From Cyathus striatus (lineage: Eukaryota; Basidiomycota; Agaricomycetes; Agaricales; Nidulariaceae), in NCBI GenBank assembly GCA_025738555.1, contig JAOVFP010000008.1, forward strand, positions 3,844,001 through 3,908,000: 64,000 bases of DNA, read 5' to 3'. The translations under genes and the position numbers were made by a program. Numbering within the stretch: position 1 is the first letter of the stretch; every line of letters starts with the position of its first letter. Below, piece by piece: positions 27,279 to 41,370 of this stretch. The notes beneath the pieces are model-generated. The model made no database searches. It saw only the letters and a program-made list of their open reading frames with translations, and was not told where the DNA came from.

Positions 27279-27512
27279 GATGTTTAGTTGTTGACGTTCA
27301 GCACCGTCGGACTCAAGGTCGGACTGTCACAACCAGCACATCAATGAACGGGGCTTTCGGACAACAGCGACAAATGATGAAGCTAGGAACACCCGACCTT
27401 CACTCCACTACCCCACTCATGGCAAGGTGGAAAGGACAAAGAAAGCAAAAGATTTAAATACATGCAACGTAACTACCCTTACATCTCTTGGTATCGTGTA
27501 GTATTACTATTT

Positions 27513-29312
27513 TTAGAGAGAAGGGCTAGCATTCGTTACTAAGGTCTCAAAGTACGACTGGAACCAGGTACCTGCTTCGGGTGCAGGTTGAGCAGCATCC
27601 CTACCAGGCATGTTAGACGGATAGAAATACAAGAACCAGCATATATATGAACTCACGATTGGCCACAGTGCGCGTCGTAGCGAGGAGAGGATGTGTTGGA
27701 CGTACCGTCACACTCGCCTCCAGGCTTAACCCAGACGATGGAATCAATCAGGGAAGATCCTGTGTTCGTGGTCGGGCGTGTTCCAAAGCCTGCACCCTTG
27801 ACGTTGCACCAGTCACCCCATTGTTGACGGATGTTCTGGACACCGGAGCGACCTTGGTCAACAACGAAGTGCGCAGGGAATCCAAGGGAGGTAAGTGCGG
27901 GGGCAAGTGCCTAAATAGACAATTAGAGCTAGTTACGGGGGGGTGAAAAGTAGGATAAGCCTTACATTAATGTAATGGATTTCATCGTAGTTGGGGTTGC
28001 CTTGAGTGATGGGATCGGGGCTCGAGGCACCTGATGAAGGATCAATTATGCGAAAATCAACGTATCGTTTGTACCTATAGACTTACTGAGAGCGTTGTAG
28101 TTGGCAACATCTGTAGCCAGGCCACGAACGAATTGAGGAGAGCCGGCGCCCTTGTAGAGATCACCGAAGAGCTGAGCAGCGGGAGTCAAATTGGCAGGCC
28201 AGCCGAGCCAACCAGCGTGTCCAGCGTCGAGATACATGTACACCCCGACTGAGTTAAGCTGTTGCATGGCGTAGGTGACACATTCCTGTAGAAATGGTTA
28301 ATAACCCAGCATGCATGACTTCCATACCTCAAAAATCTAACCTTGTAAGCATCCTGAGCATTGGAACATTTCTGGACGTTGAGATTGGTAACCAAGTTAG
28401 CTAACGAGTCAGGCTCAATGACAGCAACGACGCGGACGTCGGGGTACTCTATGGGATCGCGTTAGGTACAACGTACGCTGGAGAAATCCACAGCACATAC
28501 TCGTGATCTGAGCAACAAGCTGATCGATGTAGTTCTTGTAGTTGGCCACGCCGTTGTCGGCAATGCTGAATTCTCCGTTGGAAGCCAGAGCAGCGCAGTC
28601 ACGGTCAGGAAGGTCATAGACGACAATCTGGACAAGATATTTCGTCCCGGATGCCTTTCCTTTGGCACTGGCGTCAGCAAGATATTCACCGAGGGTTGGA
28701 ACCTTGGCGACAGCATCGAACCAAGTGAATGTAGGGATATCTGCAATTTTGAGTGCGTTGGCTTTCAATGTGGCGTCGGTGATACTGTTGGCAGCGGTCG
28801 CGATCTCACTGGCGTAGTAGGGTGTCAAGTAGATCTGTAAGAGCTGCTGAGTGATGGTTCATAATTTGGAGACCACAGTGACTCACAGTGTAGCCATCGA
28901 ATGGGTTACCAGCAGCCGGGGAGGCGGTGCTGCTGGGAGCCGATCCAGAGCTAGCCGAAGTTGGTGTGCTGCTAGAGCTGGAAGGAGGGACGCTGGTGCT
29001 GGATGGAGGTACATTTACGGGGCTGCTGCTAGCGCTCCCGGGCCTATAAAGCTTTTAAATGAGGTTATAAAAATGCGCGCACGATACCTACAGGCACTGA
29101 GAATAGTAATCGTTCAGAACAGTGCACGATGCTCCAGACACGCATGTTGTAGCGCCAGCTGCCAAATAAGAATTAGCAAGAATAATGCCTACATAAAATT
29201 TAGGTTACTCACACCAGCCAATTCCACCGCACTGTCCGTAGAGCTGCGACTGAGCTGCAACAAAAACGGGCAGAAGAGACGCGAGGGCGAGCAAGCCGGA
29301 GAACTTCGTCAT
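27513..29312 (-). CDS. cel6A: Secreted GH6 cellobiohydrolase with N-terminal CBM1 (CBHII/Cel6A type)
   Basis: This is an extracellular cellobiohydrolase that releases cellobiose from the non-reducing ends of cellulose. The start at 29312 gives a signal peptide (MTKFSGLLALASLLPVFVAA). A CBM1 follows (QLYGQCGGIGW joined to SGATTCVSGASCTVLNDYYS). Next is a Ser/Thr/Pro linker (about residues 60-110), then the GH6 domain. Catalytic aspartates are visible in VVYDLPDRDCAALAS and VAVIEPDSLANLV. Other conserved blocks are YLDAGHAGWLGWPAN, FVVDQGRSGVQN, QQWGDWCNVKGAGFG, VWVKPGGECDGTSN and QPAPEAGTWFQSYF. The stop TAA lies at 27513-27515. At least seven short introns interrupt it, and all frames are intact. 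Full domain order matches basidiomycete Cel6A. A TATA box lies upstream at 29367-29373. Expression is probably cellulose-induced and carbon-repressed, as in the family (inference). Confidence 0.96.
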
Positions 29313-29366
29313 TTTTCTTGAACTGGTGTTTGAGGACGATGAGTAGGAAGGCCATAAATGTCCATC

Positions 29367-29373
29367 CTTTATA
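29367..29373 (-). promoter_or_regulatory. TATA box of the GH6 gene
   Basis: TATAAAG on the minus strand lies about 55-60 bases before the ATG at 29312. This is a plausible core promoter for a strongly inducible gene. Confidence 0.55.
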
Positions 29374-31276
29374 CGAGACGTGAACTGGCATCTCGGAAAA
29401 TCCACGACAAATCCCAGGAATAAAGCGGGTAAGCTGACTTAAGAGCCAGATACAACCGTCCATCTCGCCTTCTAGTTTCCCCATCGGCGGAAGGAGTGGA
29501 GTAAGCAAGAAGAGCATATGCAAGAAAGATCACTAGGAATGCCTATCCGAAATACAACCGAGAGTCAGAGCAAGCATCAGAGGCCATATGATGCTCATGC
29601 GGATTACCGCACCAAGTAGTATGAAAGTAGGACTGCAGAACTTTGCATGACCCCATAGTAACAAATGATGCCGGACTAAAATAGAGTAGTGAGTGACAGT
29701 GATTGGACTGTGAGCCGTCTAACAATAGCATCAGCAATCCCGTCAAGGTTCCTTAATTGTAAACTGTTGTGATGATGCGCATGATTGCGGAGAAACTAAT
29801 ATATATATATAAAGTACGAAGTGCGAAAGGAGCGACAGCCGTCTAGCAAAATCTAGAGACAGCGAATTAAGAAACTTGGCCCAAAATCATGCCCAGAATA
29901 AGTAGTCCACAGCAAGTAGCATGCCAAATGGATTATGGAGAATACAAGAGCGTGGCAAGAGTTCTGTATATTGTCGGTAGGTTGGCGTAACTCATAAAAA
30001 TAACTTCTAAGAGACAGTCCGGAGAGTGATACGATATATGTGACATCGGAAAATTGATCTTGGAGAGTTGGGTTTCGATGCCACCTCGGAGCTGATTATT
30101 GTGCTGTATAGTAGTAGTAAACGGCTCACTAACTTCAGTAACATTGTCGTCATATCTCCAGTGAAATACCGGCGTATAACCTGAGTTCGGTAGATGTTCG
30201 ATAGTAACATGGATAAGGTGTTCGAGTGCTGAAGATAACATATTTATGCCATTAATAAGTAACATTAGTGAAGTAGCATAGAGAAATCAACGAACGTGTC
30301 CCGTATGTGAATTTATATGCTGTTACTATTAGTATTCAGATCTTCACATCCAACACTTATTAAGTGAATACGTACGCGTACATAGCTGGCGAGCAACATT
30401 GCCAGCCATCCAACGTACTAAGTACTCCTTTTCGCATGTGCGCCTTGCATGGCTACCCTTTTCCTTGTTTCCCGCATGAGTAGGGTAATCGACTATAGAC
30501 TGCGGACATGTCAACTCCTGAAACTTATATATAGCGCATAGTGCAGATATTTTAAGGGCGGCTAGGCAACACCGTGCATCGTGGACCTTGACTGAATATA
30601 GTTGCGGTAGCTGTATAGTGACTATAGCTAAATTTAGAATTAAATAAAGGTTTGCTTCGTGCCCTTGAATGTGTGTATGCGCAGATGGGTAATGCGGCAG
30701 CCTCTGAAAACTGTGGGAGGTGATTATTTCGTAGGAATAGATTGTAGACGCAGTTCTGAATTATTGTGCACCGACCATATGGAGCGTGTGACAGATGGCA
30801 TTTGCAAGATATTCTGGATGAATACAACATGAAGATTTTCGACAGGAAGTAAGGCCTAAGGACTTGCTTGCTTACCTTCCATTGTCCACATTGACGTCAA
30901 AATCTCTACCTCTAATTCCTTTCCGAGTGTGTGTAGTGAAAGAGTATTAGTATCGTAAGACCTGAATTCGACGAAAGACAAACAGGAGAATGATTCAGAT
31001 ATTGTGAATTCTGGAGCATGTTGAATAGGAATCAATGTCAGCGAACTCGTCGGCAATATCGAGTGTTATAAGATAAGGTAAATGCAAAGTAAATGCATCG
31101 TATGCAAGGACTGTTGAGAATCATTTCTGCACGTCGATAAGTAGTAAGGATGTGAAGCGAGGGAAGAAGTACGGGCGGCGTACTGTGACCAATCAAGAAC
31201 GATCGCCTCGATGATTGAGTAGGAGCGCTCCGCCCTCGTCCTCTGAGTTTCCACTATCGGAATGTTCATGTTGAAG
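29374..31276. other. Intergenic region upstream of GH6
   Basis: It contains the cellobiohydrolase promoter, AT-rich DNA with a short (AT)n run near 29800, and several small frames. The largest, 29933-30265 (-), has no motif that I recognise. No gene is supported. Confidence 0.45.
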
Positions 31277-31890
31277 TCATGCATGTTTTCCTCCCGCTTG
31301 TTCAGTAGAGGTGGATCCAAGCGATGAGAGTCCATACACGTGCGACTTTATCTCCCGTCTCCGATGCTCATTGAGTTCGTTGATATAGGACTCGAATGCC
31401 TTGGCAGCCATTGATCCATTGCCGGGCTCGAAAGGTGGGAGGAGGCGTCTAATGGAAGCGATGGTCGCTGTCTTCGTGTAAGAGCCTCTTCTGAATTTTC
31501 CGATGACATTATTGAGTTGGGAGACCAAGTCATGTCAGAAAACACCGTCACTGAGCCTGGTGTTGTTTTCTCTGCTTGAATCTTCAATCGTTCCTTGAGA
31601 CTGAGACCAAGGAATGATACCAACGGAAGACTAGGTCCCAAACGAGTGATGAGGTTCGGCTCCGAATGGTGCTCGAGTCCCATCCTCTAAAGCAGTGATA
31701 GTCTCGGTGCTGATTAGTACTCGAGATCCATCGTGCTCAGCTCGACTGGTGGACTCACACGTTACTTCCCCTTTCCTTCCGACGAGATCCCTCTGCCAAT
31801 TCAGTAACCTGCACAGAGTCTGAATGAAGTCGCTGTTCTATTTCTTCGAATGCAACATGTTTGCGGTCCCCCCAAGATGTGGTTCCATCA
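31277..31890 (-). pseudogene. Possible remnant of a hypothetical basidiomycete gene
   Basis: Two frames look protein-like. An ATG near 31890 gives MTDGTTSWGDRKHVAFEEIE, then QRLHSDSVQVTELAEGSRRK. After a possible intron the sequence continues SFLGLSLKERLKIQAEKT. A second frame (31528-31277) gives IGKFRRGSYTKTATIASIRR followed by LLPPFEPGNGSMAAKAFESY. The last part recalls a helical N-terminal segment that I associate with repetitive hypothetical proteins in mushrooms, but this is a weak resemblance. The two frames do not join with a good splice site, so the locus is probably decayed. No function is proposed. Confidence 0.25.
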
Positions 31891-32695
31891 GTCATGTGGG
31901 AGATGTGAGGAGTGTTAAACGACGATGTGTCTATTAGTAACGTTATTACATTGATATCCTACAGACTGGTGCGAGAGGAAGAGGGATCGTCAGTGAGATG
32001 GATGGTGCATCCAGAGAAGCTGCATACCTGGTGAGATGCGGAGAATCCAATCCCAGCTTGCCTCTTGTAATGAAGAGCAAGCCTATTCGATGACACAACA
32101 AGGCTGACTTACAAGAGCTTAGAAGATTGACTTAGTGCAAGGATATCCCCCGAACCGAAGTCGAAGGCAAGAACATTGTCAACACTATATATAGAATGTT
32201 TATATAAATTCATCTTCTATCGGGGTGAGAAAATATTACGTAATCAAAGTCCTGTGTTCGATCTACAGTGTTTAATATGCCACGGTTCCTTGGGGGGGCC
32301 ACCCGTCTAGAATGATGCCCTAATTGAATTGTAGCGATAAAATAATTCATTTTTTTCTTGTAACCTCTTCGTTAGCTTGAATTTTGAGGCCAGCTGAGGT
32401 TTGCCTGAGGTTGTCTATGGTAGCCAGAAAGAATAAGTAGAATATTAGGTACTGGTCCGTGATGGTGATGGCATGTTTGCTTCCGGTAACTGGTATAATG
32501 ACCGGGGATAAGATTGAGCGGGTTGCATCGGACAACGACCACCATTTTTTGTCTCTTCTCATCGTCCCAGCTATTTCGCTTCTCCCGTAGGCGCAGAGGC
32601 AGTGGGAACTGTACCCAACACCGCTTATTCCAACACTCTACGGCAATTTCTCGTGCCCCTGCTCCAAATTAAACTGACGACACTCTTTTGCGGAA
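31891..32695. promoter_or_regulatory. Upstream region of the MYST acetyltransferase
   Basis: No coding content is supported. This should contain the promoter and 5' UTR of the gene starting at 32696. Confidence 0.4.
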
Positions 32696-34938
<2,243 letters not shown>

Positions 34939-35182
34939 GGTATGCGTATTTGGTGTGGATATCATTTATTTTTTCGTTACTTCTTTTCTTATCGGTGTTT
35001 GTATCTTATGTATTGATTATTAGTACCACTATGAGGTTTTCGTGTTTAAAAGCCGTAGCTTCATAAGGCTTCATGTTACTTATACTAATGTCCCGCATTA
35101 CGGTAAGTGGCAAGTATCCAGCATTCACAAGGAATATGTTAATAACGCCGCTCGAATTCAGCTATTAGTGTACAGCACGATC

Positions 35183-37202
35183 TTAATGTGTCGTCCAGTC
35201 ATAAGCCTTCTCCCATGCAGCAGCAAGCTGTAAAAGCCCTTGTTCACCCCACCACTTACCGACCATCTGCATTCCAACCGGCAGCTTCAGATTTATATCG
35301 CCGGGCGTAATCAACTCACTCTCAGGAGGTGGCAATGTTCCAATAGGAATTGACAATGCAGGATGTCCAGTTGCATTGAAAGGGCAACAATTGATGCCCT
35401 GGCCGACCGATTTCATGATCTGTTGTAAAGCTGTAGATCCAGGCGCTGGATGCGTGTTCGCAACCTGAAGGAAAGGAATCAACTTTGGCTATACGTAACT
35501 GATGCATGTAAACATACAAAAGAAACCGTTGGTAGAATAAGGCAGTCGACCGATTCCAGTGCTTGGTCGTAGGAATATTTTAACTCCATAATCTTATTCA
35601 TCGTCTGCAGAAGGTTGATTAAATAAAGGAACATCAGGCGGGATGTACAATCACCTTTCCATAAAGCCCGGGACTGGTTTTCCAGGCGTACATGGCGTTC
35701 AATTGACTGTTCTTTGTCGCTGGGATGAACTTTTCCCAGGATTGCTGCTTAAGAGGGAAGAGCCTACTCAAAGACTTAGACTTACCACAAAACTGTTAGC
35801 AGAAGACTCTTACATGTTATGGAGATCATTCATATAATATTGGTAATGACCGGCTTGTTGCCCTAGACGCGTTCGTCCGCCAACGCAACGGTTCGCTACC
35901 ATCCACAAAGTCGGGGCAATCGAATGCAGTGGTATGCTGATTTCCTCGACGACAGCTCCCAAGTCCTCAAATAAAGCCGCCGCTGCCTTGACTTTTTCAG
36001 CAACTCGGGCGTCCAGGGCGGGCATTTCGAATGCCTCCTTCAGAATACCTATCTTCTTTCCTTTAAGCGGCTGTATACCAGGTAACTCCAGATTTTCAGA
36101 ATATGGAGGAACATCACGAAGATGGGGGCAGTCAGGTCCTGCACGGTCGTCAATTCCGTCTGTGCCAGCAAGGACTTCAAGAAGCAACGCTGTATCGTAG
36201 ACAGTCTTACATAATGGACCAGCATAATCGTGTTGCCACTCATTGGAGGCTATACCAGTGTATGGAATAAGTCCAAATCTGAATATATGTGGGTGAATCT
36301 GGCGTAATAATATTGAGGGCACATTACTCACGTGGGCTTCAGGCCAACCAGCCCACAAAATGAGCATGGCATGCGTACAGAGCCTCCTTGGTCAGTTCCA
36401 ATAGCCATATCAGCATCATTAGATGCAACAAGAGCAACACACCCAGAGCTACTTCCACCAGTGGTCCGGCCGGGGGCGTATGGATTATCAACGGGTCCAG
36501 TACATGAAGTAAATGAAGATGCAGACTGGCACATTGACTCCGTAGTTGCCTTTCCAACAATCTGGGGAGACAGAAATTTCATTGCTGTACAGAAGATACA
36601 ACAACATCACTCCCTTACTGTTGCGCCAGCTTCTAATACCCTTTTGACAATTACTGCATCGATTGAAGGAACCCATGGTGGGTCTATCGCGTCACTCCAA
36701 ATATACATCTTTTTAATGAGCTGTTAAGCGTGGGCAGACATGAGTGTTTACCTTCCTAATGTGCATGGAACACCGGCGACTGCTATACAATCCTTCATAA
36801 CAATGGACTTTCCGTATAACAAACCTTTCCTTGCCCAATCCTGTTGCTTATCTTGGATAGTCACTTTACAGGCCCAGCCCCCGAGAGCATTTTCCTGAAT
36901 ACAAGCCATTGGGTTGTATACCCGAAAGCAATAAAATGACATACTGAGGTCCCAGTCCTTGGAAAGCTGACGGTCTCCCGAGGAAAGCGAGTAAAGTCAG
37001 GTTTCAAAGCGTCTGGGATGTAATCATCCAATTCCAGGACTGTCTGAGCTGATTCATGGAATGCCGCAAGCAGTATTGTATAATCTTTCACGTCTTGTGG
37101 GTTACTAAAGACCATGCCATCGTTGATTTCAAGAGCGAGATTGCGAACTGTATCTTCGCTGACAGGGTTTTCATCCTTCACCACCAGCGACACCACAGAC
37201 AT
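35183..37202 (-). CDS. Amidase-signature family hydrolase
   Basis: This is a predicted amidase of the Ser-cisSer-Lys signature family, which hydrolyses carboxamides. The exact substrate cannot be read from sequence. The N-terminal helical part starts [20 protein letters not shown]. The catalytic Lys sits in [20 protein letters not shown]. The signature core is [17 protein letters not shown], followed by the cis-Ser/nucleophile region [20 protein letters not shown]. Then follow [20 protein letters not shown] and [17 protein letters not shown]. The C-terminal [12 protein letters not shown] and [20 protein letters not shown] finish at a stop at 35183. Several short introns interrupt the gene, and all borders that I examined keep frame, so it looks functional. 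There is no signal peptide, so it is probably cytosolic. Related fungal and bacterial enzymes include acetamidases and nitrile-pathway amidases. Confidence 0.9.
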
Positions 37203-37985
37203 TGTTCAAGATAATAGGAGGGACAGGGGACTCGAGAGATGCTTTAATAATTTTACCCATGCTATCTTTGCGATAAGTACTAGTATAACCAAGTACTACC
37301 GTGTATTTCACAGGCGGGCTTCCGGCGACATGAAGAAACCGATTTTGTAGAGTTCCCCATGATAAGCCTTAAGCTTAGATATAGAACATTGATTGTGATT
37401 AATTTGGTGCACGATATCAGACAACCAACTTTATGATACCTATAATATGTAATGCTGGAAGTTAATGTAAGCTTCAAGCTCAACGCTGTTCAGTGGAATC
37501 TAGAATCTGGATGGTTGGTGGACAACTGGCAGTGGACCAAGTTCATGGAGGTTTAAGTTGGGTTTAAGCAAGGTTTAAGGCCCTTAAGTACACAGAGCAA
37601 ACACGGAACCGAGGCCCGGGAGGAGTGAACCGGCTTCCACGTGATCCCGAGTGGGTCTAAAGTTAAACGAGATTCAAGCAAGATTCGAGACTCCGAGTCA
37701 ACCCCAGCATTCAATTCAAAGATACTTAGCCTAGGTTGGAGATCAGATACCTTTCTCCCCACCATATATCATACTTCAGTGACGTACATATACATAGCAT
37801 AGTTTCGAATTTCTGGCTAACAACATGTTACGTGTTTACTGCTGAAACTTAGCTGAAACAGTACCAAATTAAAAGAACGTAAGTATCATACAGGTAGAAT
37901 TTATAACACAGCAAAGTAGAAACTGACAAGGCAACATGTGATTAATTAGTCCATAGGCTGTTCATAGAAAATGTTTTACAGCGTG
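37203..37985. other. Intergenic stretch with GGTTTAAG words
   Basis: The amidase promoter is at the left end. Near 37551-37577 the word GGTTTAAG (or GGGTTTAAG) occurs three times within about 27 bp. No gene is seen. Confidence 0.45.
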
Positions 37986-40900
37986 CTAAAGAAACTTGGC
38001 GAATCCGACGGCAGCTCCCCGAGAGTTAGATGTGCCAGAACAAGCACTGATGACACCTTCAGTAGATGTATTTTGAATCATTGAATGACGAAGCTGCAGC
38101 TGCTCAGTTGGAGGCCTATTTTCGTGTAATTGATGTTCCTTAGTTTCGTCGCAGCCACTAGCAGATTGAGCGCCGCCTAACCTCACACCAATTTTCTGGA
38201 GGCTGCCTCGGATTACGCTGTAGCAATTCATAGTAGTACACCCCAATGCTAATGACTTGGGAGTGTGTGAGCCAGGCTGAGTATATCCAATACCCATTCC
38301 TACTTGCTCAATCCCGTCTGGCAAGCCACTAACAGGCTCTGAATATTCGGGACGAAGCGCACCAGTCGACTTGCACCTACGCAGCCCAATGCTATTTCCT
38401 CGCGACAGGTCGTCCGACGCGGGTGGCTTGAGAAATTGTGGCTGCTGTAAAGTAAACACCGCTGATGAGCGCGGCTTCTGCAACTTTCGCGGCCTCCGTC
38501 GTGTAGGAGAGAAGTGTAGATGCGATGATGTGGTACGAGATGAGTTTACTGCTTCCTCTTCATCGAGCATTTCCCAAAACCGTTCATGAGGAATGCGTTC
38601 CCTGGCTTCAGGAGTACACGGAAGCGTCGACCTATGCTCCAGAGAACTTTCGCTATTATTATTATCGAGTATCCCTGCGTCCTGTGCAACTTTATCATCA
38701 TCCATCTCCTCATTTTCACACACACGAGCGCGAGGTCGAACTTCATCCAACCTCCCGTCAACGTAATGAACGATGTCGCTATCCTGTTTAGGGTTTTCCC
38801 CCAGCTCCTCGTCTTCTATCGTCAATGGTTCTTCATCATGCGATTGAACATGGCTAGTGGAAGGGCTAAATATCTCCGGAACCGGTTGTCCTTGACTCTG
38901 CGCTACTATGTAGCGGGCCACGATTTCAGGCGTTGTTGGCCTCACATCCAAGGTAGATGCAGGAGGTGTATTTACATCCATCTTTTGTCCGGCGTTCCGT
39001 ACATGTTCCGTGTTCGTACCCCATTTCTCCCCCCCTTCTGCAGGTTTCGGGATGTGATCCTTTGATTTCCGCACATCCGTATCCACCGTAAGCATTGGTC
39101 GTGATCTCTTTAATTCCAGGCGGGGTCTTTGATGTCCGTCCAAGAGCAGAGAATTCAGGGATCTTGGCTTAGAGGAGGGTGAAGCTGTGGAGGAGGAACG
39201 AGGCTTGCATGCGATTTTGAGTCCGATCCTTTTGAAGTGAGGGACTAGGGATAGCATCGTCAGAATAATAATGACCGTTGGCGTAACGTACATACGTGCC
39301 TTGAAGAAGCTTTCGTCTTACCTTCCCCCAATCTCTATATGTTATCCTGTAAGTAGAGTAAACCAAAGGTGAAAGAAGAACTTACACGCGGCTGAAGTAT
39401 GCGTGCCTCATTATGAGTTGGACGGTGGGTCGAAGGGACGGGTTTCTATGCAGACACTTTATATTATAAAGTCTATCAACATGAACGCACGCCATCGAGA
39501 AGACAGCAGGTAATCACCTTTATAATTAGATCACGAGTGGCCGGGTGGACTAGCTTGATATCGTCCGTTGACAGAGGCGTTAAAAGTTGGGAGTCCCGAA
39601 ACGTTAACGAGGATAACTCGTGTTCAGTACCCTCGAAAGGATTCTACATAAAGCAAGACAAGCACGTCAGGACGGTTATAAAGGACGATTAACAACGAGT
39701 AAAGAAGACATCGAAAGGTTGGTCCATGCTGGTACACAGTAGCCATGCAGGAGTCCAATCCCAACCGGGAAGACGTAAGGAAAGCGGCGGAAGCCCACAT
39801 TACGAAGGTATGTGTAAAGAAACAGATAATGCGTAACCAACAGAGGAGATTACCTACCCGTCCAAACAGCATGAAGTATAACACCATCCCGAACCCCCAG
39901 CTGTCCGCGGCGCTATCGTGTTTCCAGTCTAAGAGCACTTCAGGGGCTAGATATGAGCACTGCGACCCTTCTCGTAGCCTGCATCCACACGAGCATGTAA
40001 CACCACAGTCACAAATGTTCGTGTGTGGAGATATATAGTCGAAGTGTATATTGTCCACTTGAGCACGAGTGAAATCGCAGATAACTGCATGACCTTCTTT
40101 GTCGATCATGACACATTCCGGTGAAAGGCCGCCATGCGTGATTCCCAATTCATGAAGTGTGTTGAGGCCAAGCGCCTGAGAAGGAATGAGAAAGACAAGA
40201 AATGTGCACGGCAATAAGGACGCACAATTTCTGCCGCATAGAATTGCACTAGAGAAGCATCCAGCATCCCGACGTGGTAAACATAGTTTTGCAGGCTTCC
40301 ATTTGGATAATGGTCCTACGAGAATCAGCATGTTCATCAATTATGTGACTTCAGTATAAACGAGTGAACTGACGAAGATTATACACACGCCTTCTCCTAG
40401 CACACGCCCGTCTTCGTTATCCATAATCCATCGTAAGCGTTGCAGGAATGAAATTCCTTCTTTTGGAGACTCATCCCTCCTAACTTGGGCGGCAATCCTC
40501 TCGAGCGCGATTCGTTCCGCACTAGGCTTCCCATTGATAGAACGCACGAATCTGCAGGCGTAGACAACTCCGGTAGGGATGTGCGTACAAAGGCTCGTAG
40601 TGTTTGCTGGGCCTGGCGGGGAAAATAAAGGCTGGAATGCTGCGAATGAGGTTGGAATATATAATAAATTTATACTTGGGGATGCTTGTTCCTGCATTGG
40701 TTGTTTTAACAATATATGGTGCGATCAGGAAACGAGTAAACCTTACATAGTGTTCATATGTGCATGCTTGTTGAGGCAATGAGCCCGGAGCACTTGCGAG
40801 TGAAGAGCGTGAAGATACTGATATTAACTTTGACGAGTGGCTCTCCATGGGAGACAGCAACATCACTTCCTAAAGTAGAGTTGGTCCCTGAAGCTGCTTG

Positions 40901-41370
40901 AGAAGCAATGAAGAGGGAGACCTACATCAACGTCTTCGTCATCCCAGTCGACGCTAGCACCTTTGCTATCCAACTGCTCCTTGGATTGCTAAAGAAGATA
41001 AGTATAATCACTATAGATAAATGGCATCAACACGCACCTCGATATAAAGAGTCACCTGAGCCTTGTTTAATGGAGCAGGCCTTCTGCAGAGCAGAGGTTC
41101 CTCGTAAATATTATCTATAGCAAGCTCTCTGAGTGAAAGGATATCTGAGAATGATTCCTTGAAAAGGAAACCGGTTAGTTCTGTATATTGGTTATATACC
41201 GAACATGAACTCACAGAAAATGGGAGTTCAACCTCATAATCCAGTTTTTTAATATCGAGAGTCGGAGCGGGTCTGTCGAGTGTCCCAGGGGACTTGCGAG
41301 CCCCGAGTGACAACGTTGGAGGAGGGCTTGTGGACTTGTGATTTGAGTTTTGCACAAGACGTATGGACAT
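37986..41370 (-). CDS. Protein-kinase-fold protein lacking catalytic motifs (pseudokinase)
   Basis: A multi-exon gene starting MSIRLVQNSNHKSTSPPP at 41370. After a disordered N-terminus (with EQLDSKGASVDWDDEDVD) comes a kinase-like domain: FQPLFSPPGPANTTSLCTH, GVVYACRFVRSINGKPSAER, IIFDHYPNGSLQNYV, LNTLHELGITHGGLSPECVM, IDKEGHAVICDFTRAQ, YLAPEVLL and DSAADSWGFGMVLYFMLFGR. No glycine-rich loop is present, the VAIK lysine is Arg (YACRFV), HRDLKPEN is HGGLSPEC, and DFG is DFT. So the ATP-binding and catalytic residues are all changed, while the structural APE and DxWxxG motifs remain. A Cys cluster (CDCGVTCSCGC) is inserted after the activation segment start. A long C-terminal exon (about 39240-37986), rich in Ser, Pro and acidic residues, ends at 37986. 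The open frame and consensus introns argue against a decayed gene. A scaffold or regulatory role is inference. Confidence 0.8.
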
